NCBI GenBank assembly: GCA_913050105.1
Contig: CAJWZN010000001.1
Location: forward strand, 1 to 38,095
DNA: 38,095 nucleotides
Source: an uncultured Synechococcus sp.
GTDB taxonomy: Bacteria; Cyanobacteriota; Cyanobacteriia; PCC-6307; Cyanobiaceae
Direction of reading: 5' to 3'
Shown: piece by piece, positions 14,815-23,019 of the stretch
Position numbering within the stretch: position 1 is the stretch's first letter
Layout: the number at the start of each line of letters is the position of its first letter
The notes under the pieces: model-generated
The model's input: the letters and a program-made list of their open reading frames with translations, nothing else
What the model was told of the DNA's origin: nothing
The model's database searches: none
Made by a program: the position numbers and the translations under genes

Positions 14815-16071
14815 GTGTCGTCCAGTTCCCAACGCCAAGCCCAGCCCGCCTGGAAAGTTCTGCTTGGGCTGCTGTCCCTGGTCATGGCTGCCCTGATCTG
14901 GTTTTCAGGCCTTGTCAGCAGCCTTTCGCGTCCGTCGGTGGCCCCGAGCCTCAATCTGCAGCAGCAGGAGATCACCGTTCTGGCGGAGCCCGCTGTGCCG
15001 TCTTCCCTGGTTCCGCTGCTTCTAGGGGATGGGAACCCCCGCATGGCTCTGCGGCAGTCGCTGGAGGAAATATCATCGGATCAACGCAGTTCGAGGCAGA
15101 CGCAGCTGCTTGAGCTGTTGGCCGGACGGTCCGTTGCTGTTCCTGCAGATGCTGATGCTCTGTTGAAACTGCTGGACTGCGGGGCCCAGGGTGGTTCTCA
15201 GACCGAATGCAGTGACCCTGCCGTGGCACGCACTGCCCTGGTGAGGCTGGCGGTCAGTGCATTGCTTCCCCTGCTGACAGCGCTCGCAGGCACTTTGCTG
15301 CTGGTCATCCAGGGCTGGCGTTTATGGCGTGGTCGTGCGGAACCCTGGCCCGAACTGCGCGGTCCAATGCTGACTCTTCTGGATATGGCGCTGTTGGTTG
15401 CGGGTGGCTTTGTCGTGGTCAGCGCCGTGGCTGTTCCTCTTGTGGTGCTTCCTCTGGTCGGAACGTTGACCGCCTCCCTGGCCAGTCCACGCCGTGAGGC
15501 TGTGGGTGTCGTCATCAATTACGGCTTGATGGCGCTGCCGAGTCTGCTGATCTTGCGGCGACAGCTGGCCTCCTGTCCCGAGCAAGATCGTCCAGTCGAG
15601 GGATGGCTGCAGTGGCGCATCAAGCCGCTCGCCTCCGCTGTCTTGGCAGCGCTGAGTGGGTGGCTTCGCATCACCCCTGTGGTGATCCTGACCGGTTGGC
15701 TGTTGGTCAAGGTCGTTGGCGATCCAGGTGGCAGCAACCCCTTGCTCGAGCTGGTGTTGGGCAGTCGCGATCCGTTGGCACTGGCTCTGCTCGCGTTCAC
15801 CGCAGTCGTTCTCGCTCCTCTGTTCGAGGAGGTCATCTTTCGTGGCACTCTCCTCCCTGTGCTGGCCCGTCGCTTCGGTCCTCTCGCTGGCGTTCTGTGG
15901 TCAGGCCTGTTGTTTGGCATGGCCCACATCAGCATCGGAGAACTGGCTCCGCTCACCGTTCTGGGGGTTGGTCTCGGGGTGGTTCGAATGAGCAGTGGAC
16001 GGTTGCTTCCCAGCGTGCTGATGCATGGCACCTGGAATGCCGTGACGTTTCTGAATCTGCTTTTGCTTTGA
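14815..16071 (+). CDS. CPBP-family intramembrane metalloprotease
   Basis: A 418-residue polytopic membrane protein with an N-terminal anchor helix (VLLGLLSLVMAALIWF), a soluble loop of about 100 residues and then several helices. The C-terminal ABI/CPBP (CAAX-protease-like) core carries the metal and catalytic motifs EEVIFRGTLLP (about residue 338), FGMAHISIGEL and LMHGTWNAVTF, all intact. Substrates of cyanobacterial members are mostly unknown; in plants relatives affect chloroplast development. The start is GTG at 14815, as no ATG lies nearby. It heads a rightward run that includes the FtsL-like gene and ftsI, though 83 bp separate it from them. Confidence 0.92.
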   Translation: MSSSSQRQAQPAWKVLLGLLSLVMAALIWFSGLVSSLSRPSVAPSLNLQQQEITVLAEPAVPSSLVPLLLGDGNPRMALRQSLEEISSDQRSSRQTQLLELLAGRSVAVPADADALLKLLDCGAQGGSQTECSDPAVARTALVRLAVSALLPLLTALAGTLLLVIQGWRLWRGRAEPWPELRGPMLTLLDMALLVAGGFVVVSAVAVPLVVLPLVGTLTASLASPRREAVGVVINYGLMALPSLLILRRQLASCPEQDRPVEGWLQWRIKPLASAVLAALSGWLRITPVVILTGWLLVKVVGDPGGSNPLLELVLGSRDPLALALLAFTAVVLAPLFEEVIFRGTLLPVLARRFGPLAGVLWSGLLFGMAHISIGELAPLTVLGVGLGVVRMSSGRLLPSVLMHGTWNAVTFLNLLLL

Positions 16072-16154
16072 GGCTTGCCCCAGGCAGGTGCGGATGGTTC
16101 ACTGACCCATTGATGGTTCAGCCAAGGGTGGCCTCATCCAATCAGCGCTTCTCG

Positions 16155-16553
16155 ATGAGTGCTCTACAGCTGATTCAGGGCTCCTTCTCTGCCGGAAGAA
16201 TTACCCGACGGTCCCCTTGGGTGGGTGGGATGCACCGTCTTGCGGACGGCACTTTGCTGGGTGTTTTCGCCGCATTGGCTGTTCTTGCAGGTCTCACGCT
16301 GCATTGGCAACATCGCTGGACGATGGCGTTCCAGCGCTTTGAGGCCACCAAGTTGTTGTCTCATCGGCTGACGGAATCGACGGCTCTGCTGGAGCAGCAT
16401 TGGCTGGACAGCACAAACAGCCCGTCTCGGTTTGTTCCCACCAAGGTGACGAACCTCATTCATCTTGAGCGTTCCCCCGTCTCGTCCTCGAATCCTTCGG
16501 TCGCCGCAGCTCCGAATGACCCATCAATACCGAGGGTTCGTCCGGGGTACTGA
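16155..16553 (+). CDS. Small bitopic membrane protein, FtsL-like
   Basis: The 132-residue product has a short cytoplasmic N terminus, a single membrane helix at about 33-49 (LLGVFAALAVLAGLTLHW), then a short amphipathic, coiled-coil-like region (RFEATKLLSHRLTESTALLE) and a polar tail with the element VTNLIHLERSP. The topology, size and position directly before ftsI, with a 1-nt overlap (TGATG), match FtsL, the divisome scaffold of FtsQ/FtsB/FtsW/FtsI. FtsL sequences diverge greatly, so this is an inference from layout. ATG codons at 16113 and 16155 are both possible starts. Confidence 0.72.
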   Translation: MSALQLIQGSFSAGRITRRSPWVGGMHRLADGTLLGVFAALAVLAGLTLHWQHRWTMAFQRFEATKLLSHRLTESTALLEQHWLDSTNSPSRFVPTKVTNLIHLERSPVSSSNPSVAAAPNDPSIPRVRPGY

Positions 16554-18352
16554 TGCGAGCTAGATCGTCTTCGTCAGTTCGGAAGAGGCCTCGTCCCCGG
16601 GTCGTTCCTTTGGCCCAAGTGCCGTCTCGTCGCCTTTGGATCGTTTTCCTCATCCTCTGCACAGGATTGACTGGATTGATCGGGCGCATGGCCTGGCTGC
16701 AGCTGGTTCAGACAGGTGCGCTCGAAGCCCGTGCCCGCCGTCTGCAGACGCAGACAAGCACTCCTCTGGGAACACGTCGCCCGATCGTGGATCGCACCGG
16801 TCGGCTGGTTGCGATGGATGAGAAGCGCTTTCGCCTTTGGGCCCATCCTCGTTACTTCAATCTCCCCGGTGACGATCCTGGACGGGTGCGGCCTCCAGAG
16901 GATGTGGTGACACTTCTTGCGGCGCCTCTGTCTCGTTCGGCTGAAAGTCTGCGCGTTGAACTTGGGGACCAACGATCAGGGGTGAGGCTTGCAGAAGGAC
17001 TGGATCCCGAGACGGCAGATCGCATACGTGGTCTTGGGATCAGCGGTCTTGACCTTGAGGCGTACCCCCAGAGGGTCTATCCCCAAGGGTCGCTCTTCGC
17101 CAATGTCGTTGGTTTTCTCAACGATGAGCGGGTCCCCCAGGCGGGGCTTGAGCAGAGTCGCCACGACGACCTTCTCAGGCATGAACAATCTCAACGTCTC
17201 CGCAGGGGAGCCGATGGCACCCCGCTCCCTGATGATCTCAACCCTGGAGCGTTTTATGGCGATGATCTACGCCTCCAGCTGACACTCGATGCACGTCTGC
17301 AGGAACTGGCGGCGAAAGCTCTTGCGGCGCAGGTTGCGACATGGAAAGCCAAGAAGGGCGCTGCGATCGTCATGGATGTCACCAATGGTGAGCTGTTGGT
17401 GCTGGCATCGACTCCCACCTATGACCCCAACCGCTACTGGCGATTTTCACCGGCTCGCTTCCGCGAGTGGTCGGTTCAGGATCTCTATGAACCAGGTTCA
17501 ACGTTCAAGCCGATCAATCTGGCCTTAGCGCTTGAGGAGAAAGTGATCGCTCCGGAGGATCGGGTTCATGACACGGGCAGGATCACCATCGGCGGCTGGC
17601 CGATCAGCAACCACGACAGAAAAGCCAATGGGCATGTGGGCTTGGCCAAGGTCCTCCAGGTGTCCAGCAACGTCGGCATGGTGCGCGCCATGGGCCGGAT
17701 GAAGACCGATGTGTACTGGGACTGGATGAACCGGCTTGAAATTGATCAACGTCCGGATACTGATCTTCCCGGTGCCGTTGCCGGTCAGTTGAAAAGCAAG
17801 GAACAGTTCGTCACCCATCCGATCGAGCCGGCGACGACCGCCTTCGGACAGGGGTTTGCCTTGACACCCCTCAAGCTGGTGCAGCTGCATGCGCTCCTGG
17901 CCAATGGTGGTCGGTTGGTCAGTCCCCACATCACCAGAGGATTTCGCTCCGGGGCTGCTCTGGCTCCACCTGCATCACCATCGGGACGAAAACTGCTCAG
18001 CCCTGAGGTGGCTTCCACGGTGCTGTCCTGGATGGAGTCGGTGGTTGAGCAGGGCAGTGGTGTGGGCGTGAAGACGCCGGGTTATCGCATCGGCGGCAAG
18101 ACAGGAACGGCTCAGAAAGCTCTGAACGGGGTCTATCTGCCGGGAGCCAAAATCTGCAGTTTTGTAGCGACCCTTCCCATCGAGGCACCCCGCTATGTGG
18201 TTTTTGTCGCTGTGGATGAGCCACAGGGTGCCCACGCCTACGGCTCCACCGTGGCCGTACCAGTGGCAAAACAGATCATTGATGCCCTGCTTGTTGTCGA
18301 AAAGATCAGCCCATCAAAACCTGCAGAATTGAACAAGACATTGATGAGCTGA
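16553..18352 (+). CDS. ftsI: Septal peptidoglycan transpeptidase (class B PBP)
   Basis: Crosslinks peptidoglycan at the division septum. The 599-residue protein has a basic N terminus, a membrane helix at about 28-45 (LWIVFLILCTGLTGLIG), a PBP dimerisation domain starting RRPIVDRTGRLVA, and a transpeptidase domain with all three motifs: S316-T-F-K319 in EPGSTFKPI, S-S-N at 371-373, and K-T-G at 516-518 in RIGGKTGTAQ. It is complete and should be active. The 1-nt overlap with the FtsL-like gene implies coupled synthesis. A 48-bp gap then leads to the transaldolase gene. Confidence 0.96.
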   Translation: MRARSSSSVRKRPRPRVVPLAQVPSRRLWIVFLILCTGLTGLIGRMAWLQLVQTGALEARARRLQTQTSTPLGTRRPIVDRTGRLVAMDEKRFRLWAHPRYFNLPGDDPGRVRPPEDVVTLLAAPLSRSAESLRVELGDQRSGVRLAEGLDPETADRIRGLGISGLDLEAYPQRVYPQGSLFANVVGFLNDERVPQAGLEQSRHDDLLRHEQSQRLRRGADGTPLPDDLNPGAFYGDDLRLQLTLDARLQELAAKALAAQVATWKAKKGAAIVMDVTNGELLVLASTPTYDPNRYWRFSPARFREWSVQDLYEPGSTFKPINLALALEEKVIAPEDRVHDTGRITIGGWPISNHDRKANGHVGLAKVLQVSSNVGMVRAMGRMKTDVYWDWMNRLEIDQRPDTDLPGAVAGQLKSKEQFVTHPIEPATTAFGQGFALTPLKLVQLHALLANGGRLVSPHITRGFRSGAALAPPASPSGRKLLSPEVASTVLSWMESVVEQGSGVGVKTPGYRIGGKTGTAQKALNGVYLPGAKICSFVATLPIEAPRYVVFVAVDEPQGAHAYGSTVAVPVAKQIIDALLVVEKISPSKPAELNKTLMS

Positions 18353-18400
18353 CGGATCGGCCAACCCCGCTACGTTGTAGATAACAGGACCTGTGTGGCA

Positions 18401-19573
18401 ATGGTTTCTCTGCTTGATCAACTGTCCGAGATGACCGTCGTGGTGGCGGATACAGGCGATCTTGAGGCGATTCGTAAATTTACACCTAGAGACGCAACTA
18501 CCAATCCTTCATTAATTCTTGCTGCTGCTCAAATTCCTGCTTACCAGAGCTTGATTGATGAAGCTCTTCGTTCTTCAAGGCGGCTGATCGGTAGTAATGC
18601 ACCCGTGGAGGATGTGGTGCATGAAGCCCTCGATGAAATCAGCGTAATTTTCGGGAAGGAGATTCTCAAGATTGTTCCCGGACGAGTGTCCACCGAAGTT
18701 GATGCCAGGCTGAGCTGGGATACGGCCGCCACGGTGGAGAAAGGTCGGAAGTTGATCCGCCTTTACAACGATGCCGGGATCAGCAATGACCGTGTTCTCA
18801 TCAAAATTGCTTCGACATGGGAAGGAATTAAAGCTGCGGAAATTCTTGAGCGTGAAGGGATTCATTGCAACCTCACACTCCTATTCGGTTTTGGCCAAGC
18901 CGTGGCCTGCGCTGAAGCTGGAGTTACCTTGATCTCTCCATTCGTAGGTCGGATTCTCGATTGGTTTAAAGCTGATACAGGTCGTGATTCATATCCTGGG
19001 CCTGAGGATCCAGGTGTGATTTCAGTGACCCGAATCTTCAACTACTACAAGACGTTCGGTTACACCACTGAAGTAATGGGCGCCAGCTTCCGCAATCTTG
19101 ACGAAATCACCGAGCTGGCTGGATGCGATCTGTTGACGATTTCCCCCAAACTTCTTGATCAACTTCGCGAAAGCCCCGCAGTTCTTCAGCGCAAACTTGA
19201 TGCCGCATCATCGAGCTGCAAGGAAGACCAGATTCATGTGGATCGTGAACGCTTTGATGCGTTGATGGTTGATGATCGGATGGCTTCCGACAAGTTGAGT
19301 GAAGGGATCAAAGGCTTCAGTAAGGCAATCGAAACTCTTGAGCAGCAACTTGCCCACCGTTTGGCCGAAGTGGAGGGAGGAGCCGCTTTCGGCCATGCAG
19401 TTCAGGAAATATTTCTACTGAACGATTTCAATGGTGATGGATGTATCACCCGTGATGAGTGGCTGGGAAGTGATGCTGTGTTTGATGCTCTTGATCTCGA
19501 CCATGATGGACGTCTTTCCCAAGAAGATATTCGTCGTGGCTTCGGCGCAGCTTTGACGCTGACTGCAGCCTGA
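18401..19573 (+). CDS. tal: Transaldolase with C-terminal EF-hand pair
   Basis: Moves a dihydroxyacetone unit between sugar phosphates in the non-oxidative pentose phosphate pathway. Residues 1-320 are a standard transaldolase with Schiff-base Lys135 in RVLIKIASTWEG and the N-terminal DATTNPSL. The last 55 residues are an added EF-hand pair: loop 1 D342-F-N-G-D-G-C-I-T-R-D-E353 and loop 2 D365-L-D-H-D-G-R-L-S-Q-E-D376, both with good calcium-ligand positions. This fusion recurs in cyanobacteria and suggests calcium control. ATG at 18401 is preferred over GTG at 18395 because similarity starts at MVSLLDQLS. Codon use is slightly more A/T-ending than in neighbours. Confidence 0.96.
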   Translation: MVSLLDQLSEMTVVVADTGDLEAIRKFTPRDATTNPSLILAAAQIPAYQSLIDEALRSSRRLIGSNAPVEDVVHEALDEISVIFGKEILKIVPGRVSTEVDARLSWDTAATVEKGRKLIRLYNDAGISNDRVLIKIASTWEGIKAAEILEREGIHCNLTLLFGFGQAVACAEAGVTLISPFVGRILDWFKADTGRDSYPGPEDPGVISVTRIFNYYKTFGYTTEVMGASFRNLDEITELAGCDLLTISPKLLDQLRESPAVLQRKLDAASSSCKEDQIHVDRERFDALMVDDRMASDKLSEGIKGFSKAIETLEQQLAHRLAEVEGGAAFGHAVQEIFLLNDFNGDGCITRDEWLGSDAVFDALDLDHDGRLSQEDIRRGFGAALTLTAA

Positions 19574-19587
19574 CCCAATCCATCACG

Positions 19588-19986
19588 ATGCATGCGTTGG
19601 ATACGATGCGTGCTCTGACAAGCAAGGGTGAGTTGATCACCCTTCAGTCAGGAGATGTTCTTTTTAAAGCCGGCGAAACAGGTTCCACGATGTTTGGAAT
19701 CTTCGAAAGATCTGTCAGACTTGCCTGGACTGATTCATCGCATCAGCATCATCATAAAGATATTCAGGTTGGTCATAACTTTGGCTCAGGATTGTTGGTT
19801 GTGGAGGACCACCGCCGTTTAAGCACTGCAACTGCGAGGTGTGTTTGTCGTCTTGTTGTGATGAATCGAGAGAAGTTTTTGTTTGCCGTGCAGGAGGCTC
19901 CGATGTTTGCGATTGGCCTTTTGGCTTCGATTGAGTCACGCCTACGGGGTATCAGTGTGGATGGCATGACGTCTGCCCCTGATTAA
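19588..19986 (+). CDS. Orphan cyclic-nucleotide-binding-like (CRP-fold) domain protein
   Basis: A 132-residue protein that reads as a single cupin-like CRP/FNR sensor domain: ELITLQSGDVLFKAGETGST at the start, FGIFERSVRLAW, then a beta strand with VGHNFGSGLLVVEDHRRLST and a closing helix FAVQEAPMFAIGLLASIESR. The DNA-binding helix-turn-helix that normally follows is missing; the protein ends after the dimer-like helix. The usual phosphate-binding R-x-A motif is not clear, so it may not bind cAMP. It starts 14 nt after tal, so it may be co-transcribed with it, and lies 92 bp before the PucC-family gene. It may act through a partner protein. Confidence 0.75.
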   Translation: MHALDTMRALTSKGELITLQSGDVLFKAGETGSTMFGIFERSVRLAWTDSSHQHHHKDIQVGHNFGSGLLVVEDHRRLSTATARCVCRLVVMNREKFLFAVQEAPMFAIGLLASIESRLRGISVDGMTSAPD

Positions 19987-20035
19987 TCAGTCCATTCGAC
20001 GTGATGTGGCGTTGTTTGGCTGCGAGTTCAATCGC

Positions 20036-20054
20036 TTATGCAATAAGTGCATAA
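20036..20054. promoter_or_regulatory. 7-bp inverted repeat upstream of PucC-like gene
   Basis: TTATGCA (20036-20042) and TGCATAA (20048-20054) are perfectly complementary around a 5-nt centre and end 24 bp before the ATG. The spot is where a promoter would be, and the DNA here is A/T-rich compared with its surroundings. It could be an operator. Confidence 0.45.
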
Positions 20055-20078
20055 TTATCTTGATTGGTTCTTGGTTGA

Positions 20079-21467
20079 ATGCGAAGGCGGCCCGTGTTCC
20101 TGGGTCTACAACTGGGATTATTTCAGCTGGGTCTGGGCATTTTTGGGGTCCTGGCGTTCGGGCTTTTTAATCGTCTGCTGATAGCGGAATTTCAATTGCC
20201 GGCAGTCCTGGTGGCTGTGGCGATCGGCTCCCAGCAGTTGATGGGGTTCACCCGAGTGTGGTTCGGTCATCGCTCTGATCGGATTCCTCTCAATCGTCTG
20301 CGTCGTACCCCCTTCATTGTTTTCAGTTCACTGTCCCTGGCATTGCTGTTCGGACTGGCGTGCCAGCTGATGTTGCAGCTCGGAAGAGCCGTGGAGGGTT
20401 CAGGAGGAGCGACTTTTCTCTTGTTAATCCCCATGTTGACGGCAGTTTTTATTGCCATCGGCCTGGCCATTGCCGCAGGAGGCACGGCGCTTTCAGCTTT
20501 GATTGCCGATTGCATATCGCAAGAGGAACGACCCAAGGTGCTCTCGGTGGTTTGGGGGATGCGTTTGCTGGGAGTCCTGTTCGGGAGTGTTTTGGTGAAT
20601 CAGGTGTTTGGGGATGCCTGCACTGCCGGTGCAAGCAGTCCTGCTTTGCTGGCTGGGCTGGAGCGGTTGGCAGTCGTGACACCCCCCCTCTTGCTTGCTG
20701 TCGGAGTGGTGTCTGTTCTTGGTGTGGAGCGTCACAACACTGCTCCGACGAAGTACCCAGCGGGTGAGGCCACGCCAAAGTCACAGCGCGTTGCCCTGCC
20801 CCAGCTCCTGACCCGTTTGCGTTCCATTCCTGAGGCTGGACGCTTTCTGGGTGTGCTCTGTCTGTTCACCTTCAGCATGTTTTTGAACGATGCGGTGCTG
20901 GAGCCATATGGCGCCGCAGTATTTGGTATGAGTATTTGTGCGACCACCTCTCTCAACGTGTTGGTTGCACTGGGATTCTTCGGAGGACTGGCGCTGAGCG
21001 GTTTTGTCTTGATCCAACGCTTCGGCACAATCCGGGTGGCCAGATTCGGAGCTTTTCTGGCTAGCTCTGCCTTGGGCTTGATGCTGTTTGCGGGAACGGA
21101 TGCGTCCATCCCCCTGCTTCAGGTGGCGGTGACATTTTTTGGCTTGTCACTCGGGGTCTGCATTAACGCTTGCCTCACCTTGATGTTCAGTTTTGTTCAA
21201 CCCGGACGTACAGGCTTTCTGCTTGGTATTTGGGGTGCGGGCTATGCCTATTCGTCCGGCCTGGCCATCATCAGCGGCGGTGGGTTGCTGACCTTGTTCA
21301 GGACGTTGAATGGCGGTGATGCTTCTGGAGCCTATGGAGTTGTGTTTGGTCTTCAGATGATCTGTTTCCTTGGAGCAGCCTGGATGACGGGACATCTGGA
21401 CATTGCTGGATTCCGCTCCAAGGTTCGGTCTCGGTTGTGGAACGGCATGGAGCCAAGCATTGACTAG
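20079..21467 (+). CDS. PucC/LhaA-family (BCD) major facilitator, pigment-protein related
   Basis: A 462-residue protein with about 12 membrane helices and the hallmarks of the BCD (bacteriochlorophyll delivery) branch of the major facilitator superfamily: FLGLQLGLFQLGLGIFGVLA at the start, the charged loop FGHRSDRIPLNRLRRTPFIV after helix 2, and SVVWGMRLLGVLFGS in the middle. In purple bacteria PucC and LhaA help assemble light-harvesting complexes; cyanobacterial members probably handle chlorophyll or antenna proteins, substrate unproven. It lies between the CRP-fold protein and the photolyase. The start ATG is preceded by a poor ribosome-binding site. Confidence 0.87.
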   Translation: MRRRPVFLGLQLGLFQLGLGIFGVLAFGLFNRLLIAEFQLPAVLVAVAIGSQQLMGFTRVWFGHRSDRIPLNRLRRTPFIVFSSLSLALLFGLACQLMLQLGRAVEGSGGATFLLLIPMLTAVFIAIGLAIAAGGTALSALIADCISQEERPKVLSVVWGMRLLGVLFGSVLVNQVFGDACTAGASSPALLAGLERLAVVTPPLLLAVGVVSVLGVERHNTAPTKYPAGEATPKSQRVALPQLLTRLRSIPEAGRFLGVLCLFTFSMFLNDAVLEPYGAAVFGMSICATTSLNVLVALGFFGGLALSGFVLIQRFGTIRVARFGAFLASSALGLMLFAGTDASIPLLQVAVTFFGLSLGVCINACLTLMFSFVQPGRTGFLLGIWGAGYAYSSGLAIISGGGLLTLFRTLNGGDASGAYGVVFGLQMICFLGAAWMTGHLDIAGFRSKVRSRLWNGMEPSID

Positions 21468-21471
21468 AGCT

Positions 21472-21502
21472 GTCTTTGAACCAAAAGCAAGTGGTTAAAG
21501 AC
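21472..21502 (+). promoter_or_regulatory. Stem-loop between PucC-like and photolyase genes
   Basis: GTCTTT-G-AACCA (21472-21483) pairs with TGGTTAAAGAC (21492-21502): 11 pairs with one bulged G and an 8-nt loop. It starts 5 nt after the transporter stop. No T-run follows, so it is not a classical terminator; it could protect the 3' end of the transporter mRNA or regulate the photolyase gene. Confidence 0.5.
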
Positions 21503-21540
21503 ATAGATCCATTAGAAACTGATCTGTTGAAGGGCAGTGA

Positions 21541-23019
21541 ATGACAGCGCTGCAGATCGTCTGGTTCAAACGTGATCTGCGCACCGTTGACCACAGGCCT
21601 TTGGTCGAAGCAGCCGCACGCGGCCCGCTCATGCCGTTGTTTGTTGTTGAGCCCGAGCTGTGGTGCCAGCCGGATGTTTCTGAGCGTCAGTGGATGTTCT
21701 GCCGTGAGTCGCTGCTGGAGTTGCGTGAGTCGACCGCGGCGTTGGGTCAGCCCCTTGTGGTTCGTGCAGGCGATGTGGTGGAGGTGCTGGAACGTGCCAG
21801 GCGTCAATTCGGTGTTGCGTGCCTCTGGAGCCATGAAGAGACCGGTAACGGCTGGACTTATCAGCGTGATAAGCGCGTTGCAGCCTGGGCTCGTATGAAC
21901 GGTATCCCTTGGATGGAGATCCCGCAGTTCGGTGTTGTTCGCCGGATGAAGTCCCGCAACGGTTGGGCTCAATGCTGGGAAAATCAAATGGCAGAGCCAC
22001 TTGTTGCAGCTCCTCTCTCGCTCCAGCGTCTCGACCTGATTGATCCGGGTGTGATCCCAGAGCAGCCCTGCCAAGAGCTTGCGAACGATCCATGCCCTCA
22101 GCGTCAGATCGGTGGTCGTTCGACCGGACTCCGCGAGCTCGACGATTTTCTTCGCTGCCGGGCGCCGCGGTACCAACGAGCCATGTCCAGCCCGAACACT
22201 GCTTTCAAGGGGTGTTCGCGTCTGTCCTCCTATCTCACCTGGGGCTGCCTCTCAATGAGAGAAGTGCTTCAGACCAGTCGCTCTCACAGCGGACGCGGCA
22301 TTCGCAGTTTCGAATCACGGCTGCACTGGCATTGTCATTTCATTCAGAAGCTGGAGGATCAGCCCGCAATTGAATTCAGCGATTTCCATCCGTTCATGCG
22401 CGGCATTCGTCAAAGCGATGTCGAGCGGATGGAGGCATGGTGCGATGGACGTACCGGGGTGCCATTTGTGGATGCCTGCATGCGCGCTCTGCAGGCCCAT
22501 GGCTGGATCAACTTCCGGATGCGGGCGATGTTGATGTCGTTCGCGAGCTACAACCTCTGGCTGCCTTGGCGTGAAACCGGCCTGCACCTGGCCCGTCTGT
22601 TTGTCGACTACGAACCCGGCATTCACTGGAGCCAATGCCAGATGCAATCAGGGAGTACGTCGATCAACACGATCCGGATCTACAACCCGATCAAACAGGG
22701 ACAGGATCATGACCCTGAAGGCAAGTTCATTCGACAGTGGTGCCCGGAGCTCCGCGATGTGCCGGCGATTCATCTCCATGAGCCCTGGGCTCTGGGCGGT
22801 GGAATGCCTGAACCGATTGTTGATGTCACCGCATCAATGCAGATTGCGAAGGATCGGATCTGGGAGATTCGCCGCTCCGCTGGTTTTGGTCAACACGCCG
22901 ATGCCATTCAACGAAAGCATGGATCTCGCAAGGCTGGTCTGAAGCCGGTGACAAACCGTCGTCGTAGGCGTTCCACCAGGCATGACGATGGAACGCAACA
23001 ACTGGTACTGAAGCTTTAG
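21541..23019 (+). CDS. Photolyase/cryptochrome-family flavoprotein
   Basis: A 492-residue protein with the two photolyase domains. The N-terminal antenna-type alpha/beta domain starts TALQIVWFKRDLRTVDHRPL; the C-terminal helical FAD domain has SRLSSYLTWGCLSMREV, WINFRMRAMLMSF and the closing YNPIKQGQDHDPEGKFIRQW. The segment HWSQCQMQSGSTSINTIRIY differs from the classical E. coli-type W-x-x-x-T-G pattern, placing it in a less-studied branch, so repair of cyclobutane dimers is likely but not certain; a sensory role is possible. GAAGGG six nt before the ATG is a good ribosome-binding site. Its stop overlaps the convergent neighbour's stop. Confidence 0.88.
   Translation: MTALQIVWFKRDLRTVDHRPLVEAAARGPLMPLFVVEPELWCQPDVSERQWMFCRESLLELRESTAALGQPLVVRAGDVVEVLERARRQFGVACLWSHEETGNGWTYQRDKRVAAWARMNGIPWMEIPQFGVVRRMKSRNGWAQCWENQMAEPLVAAPLSLQRLDLIDPGVIPEQPCQELANDPCPQRQIGGRSTGLRELDDFLRCRAPRYQRAMSSPNTAFKGCSRLSSYLTWGCLSMREVLQTSRSHSGRGIRSFESRLHWHCHFIQKLEDQPAIEFSDFHPFMRGIRQSDVERMEAWCDGRTGVPFVDACMRALQAHGWINFRMRAMLMSFASYNLWLPWRETGLHLARLFVDYEPGIHWSQCQMQSGSTSINTIRIYNPIKQGQDHDPEGKFIRQWCPELRDVPAIHLHEPWALGGGMPEPIVDVTASMQIAKDRIWEIRRSAGFGQHADAIQRKHGSRKAGLKPVTNRRRRRSTRHDDGTQQLVLKL

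Noticed and set aside
16093..16120. Direct repeat GATGGTTCA twice before the FtsL-like gene
   Set aside because: Nine bases at 19-bp spacing; no further copies and no clear link to a promoter.
21298..22176. Open - strand frame across the PucC-like/photolyase junction
   Set aside because: Spans two well-supported genes on the other strand; composition is Arg/His/Thr-rich without a fold.
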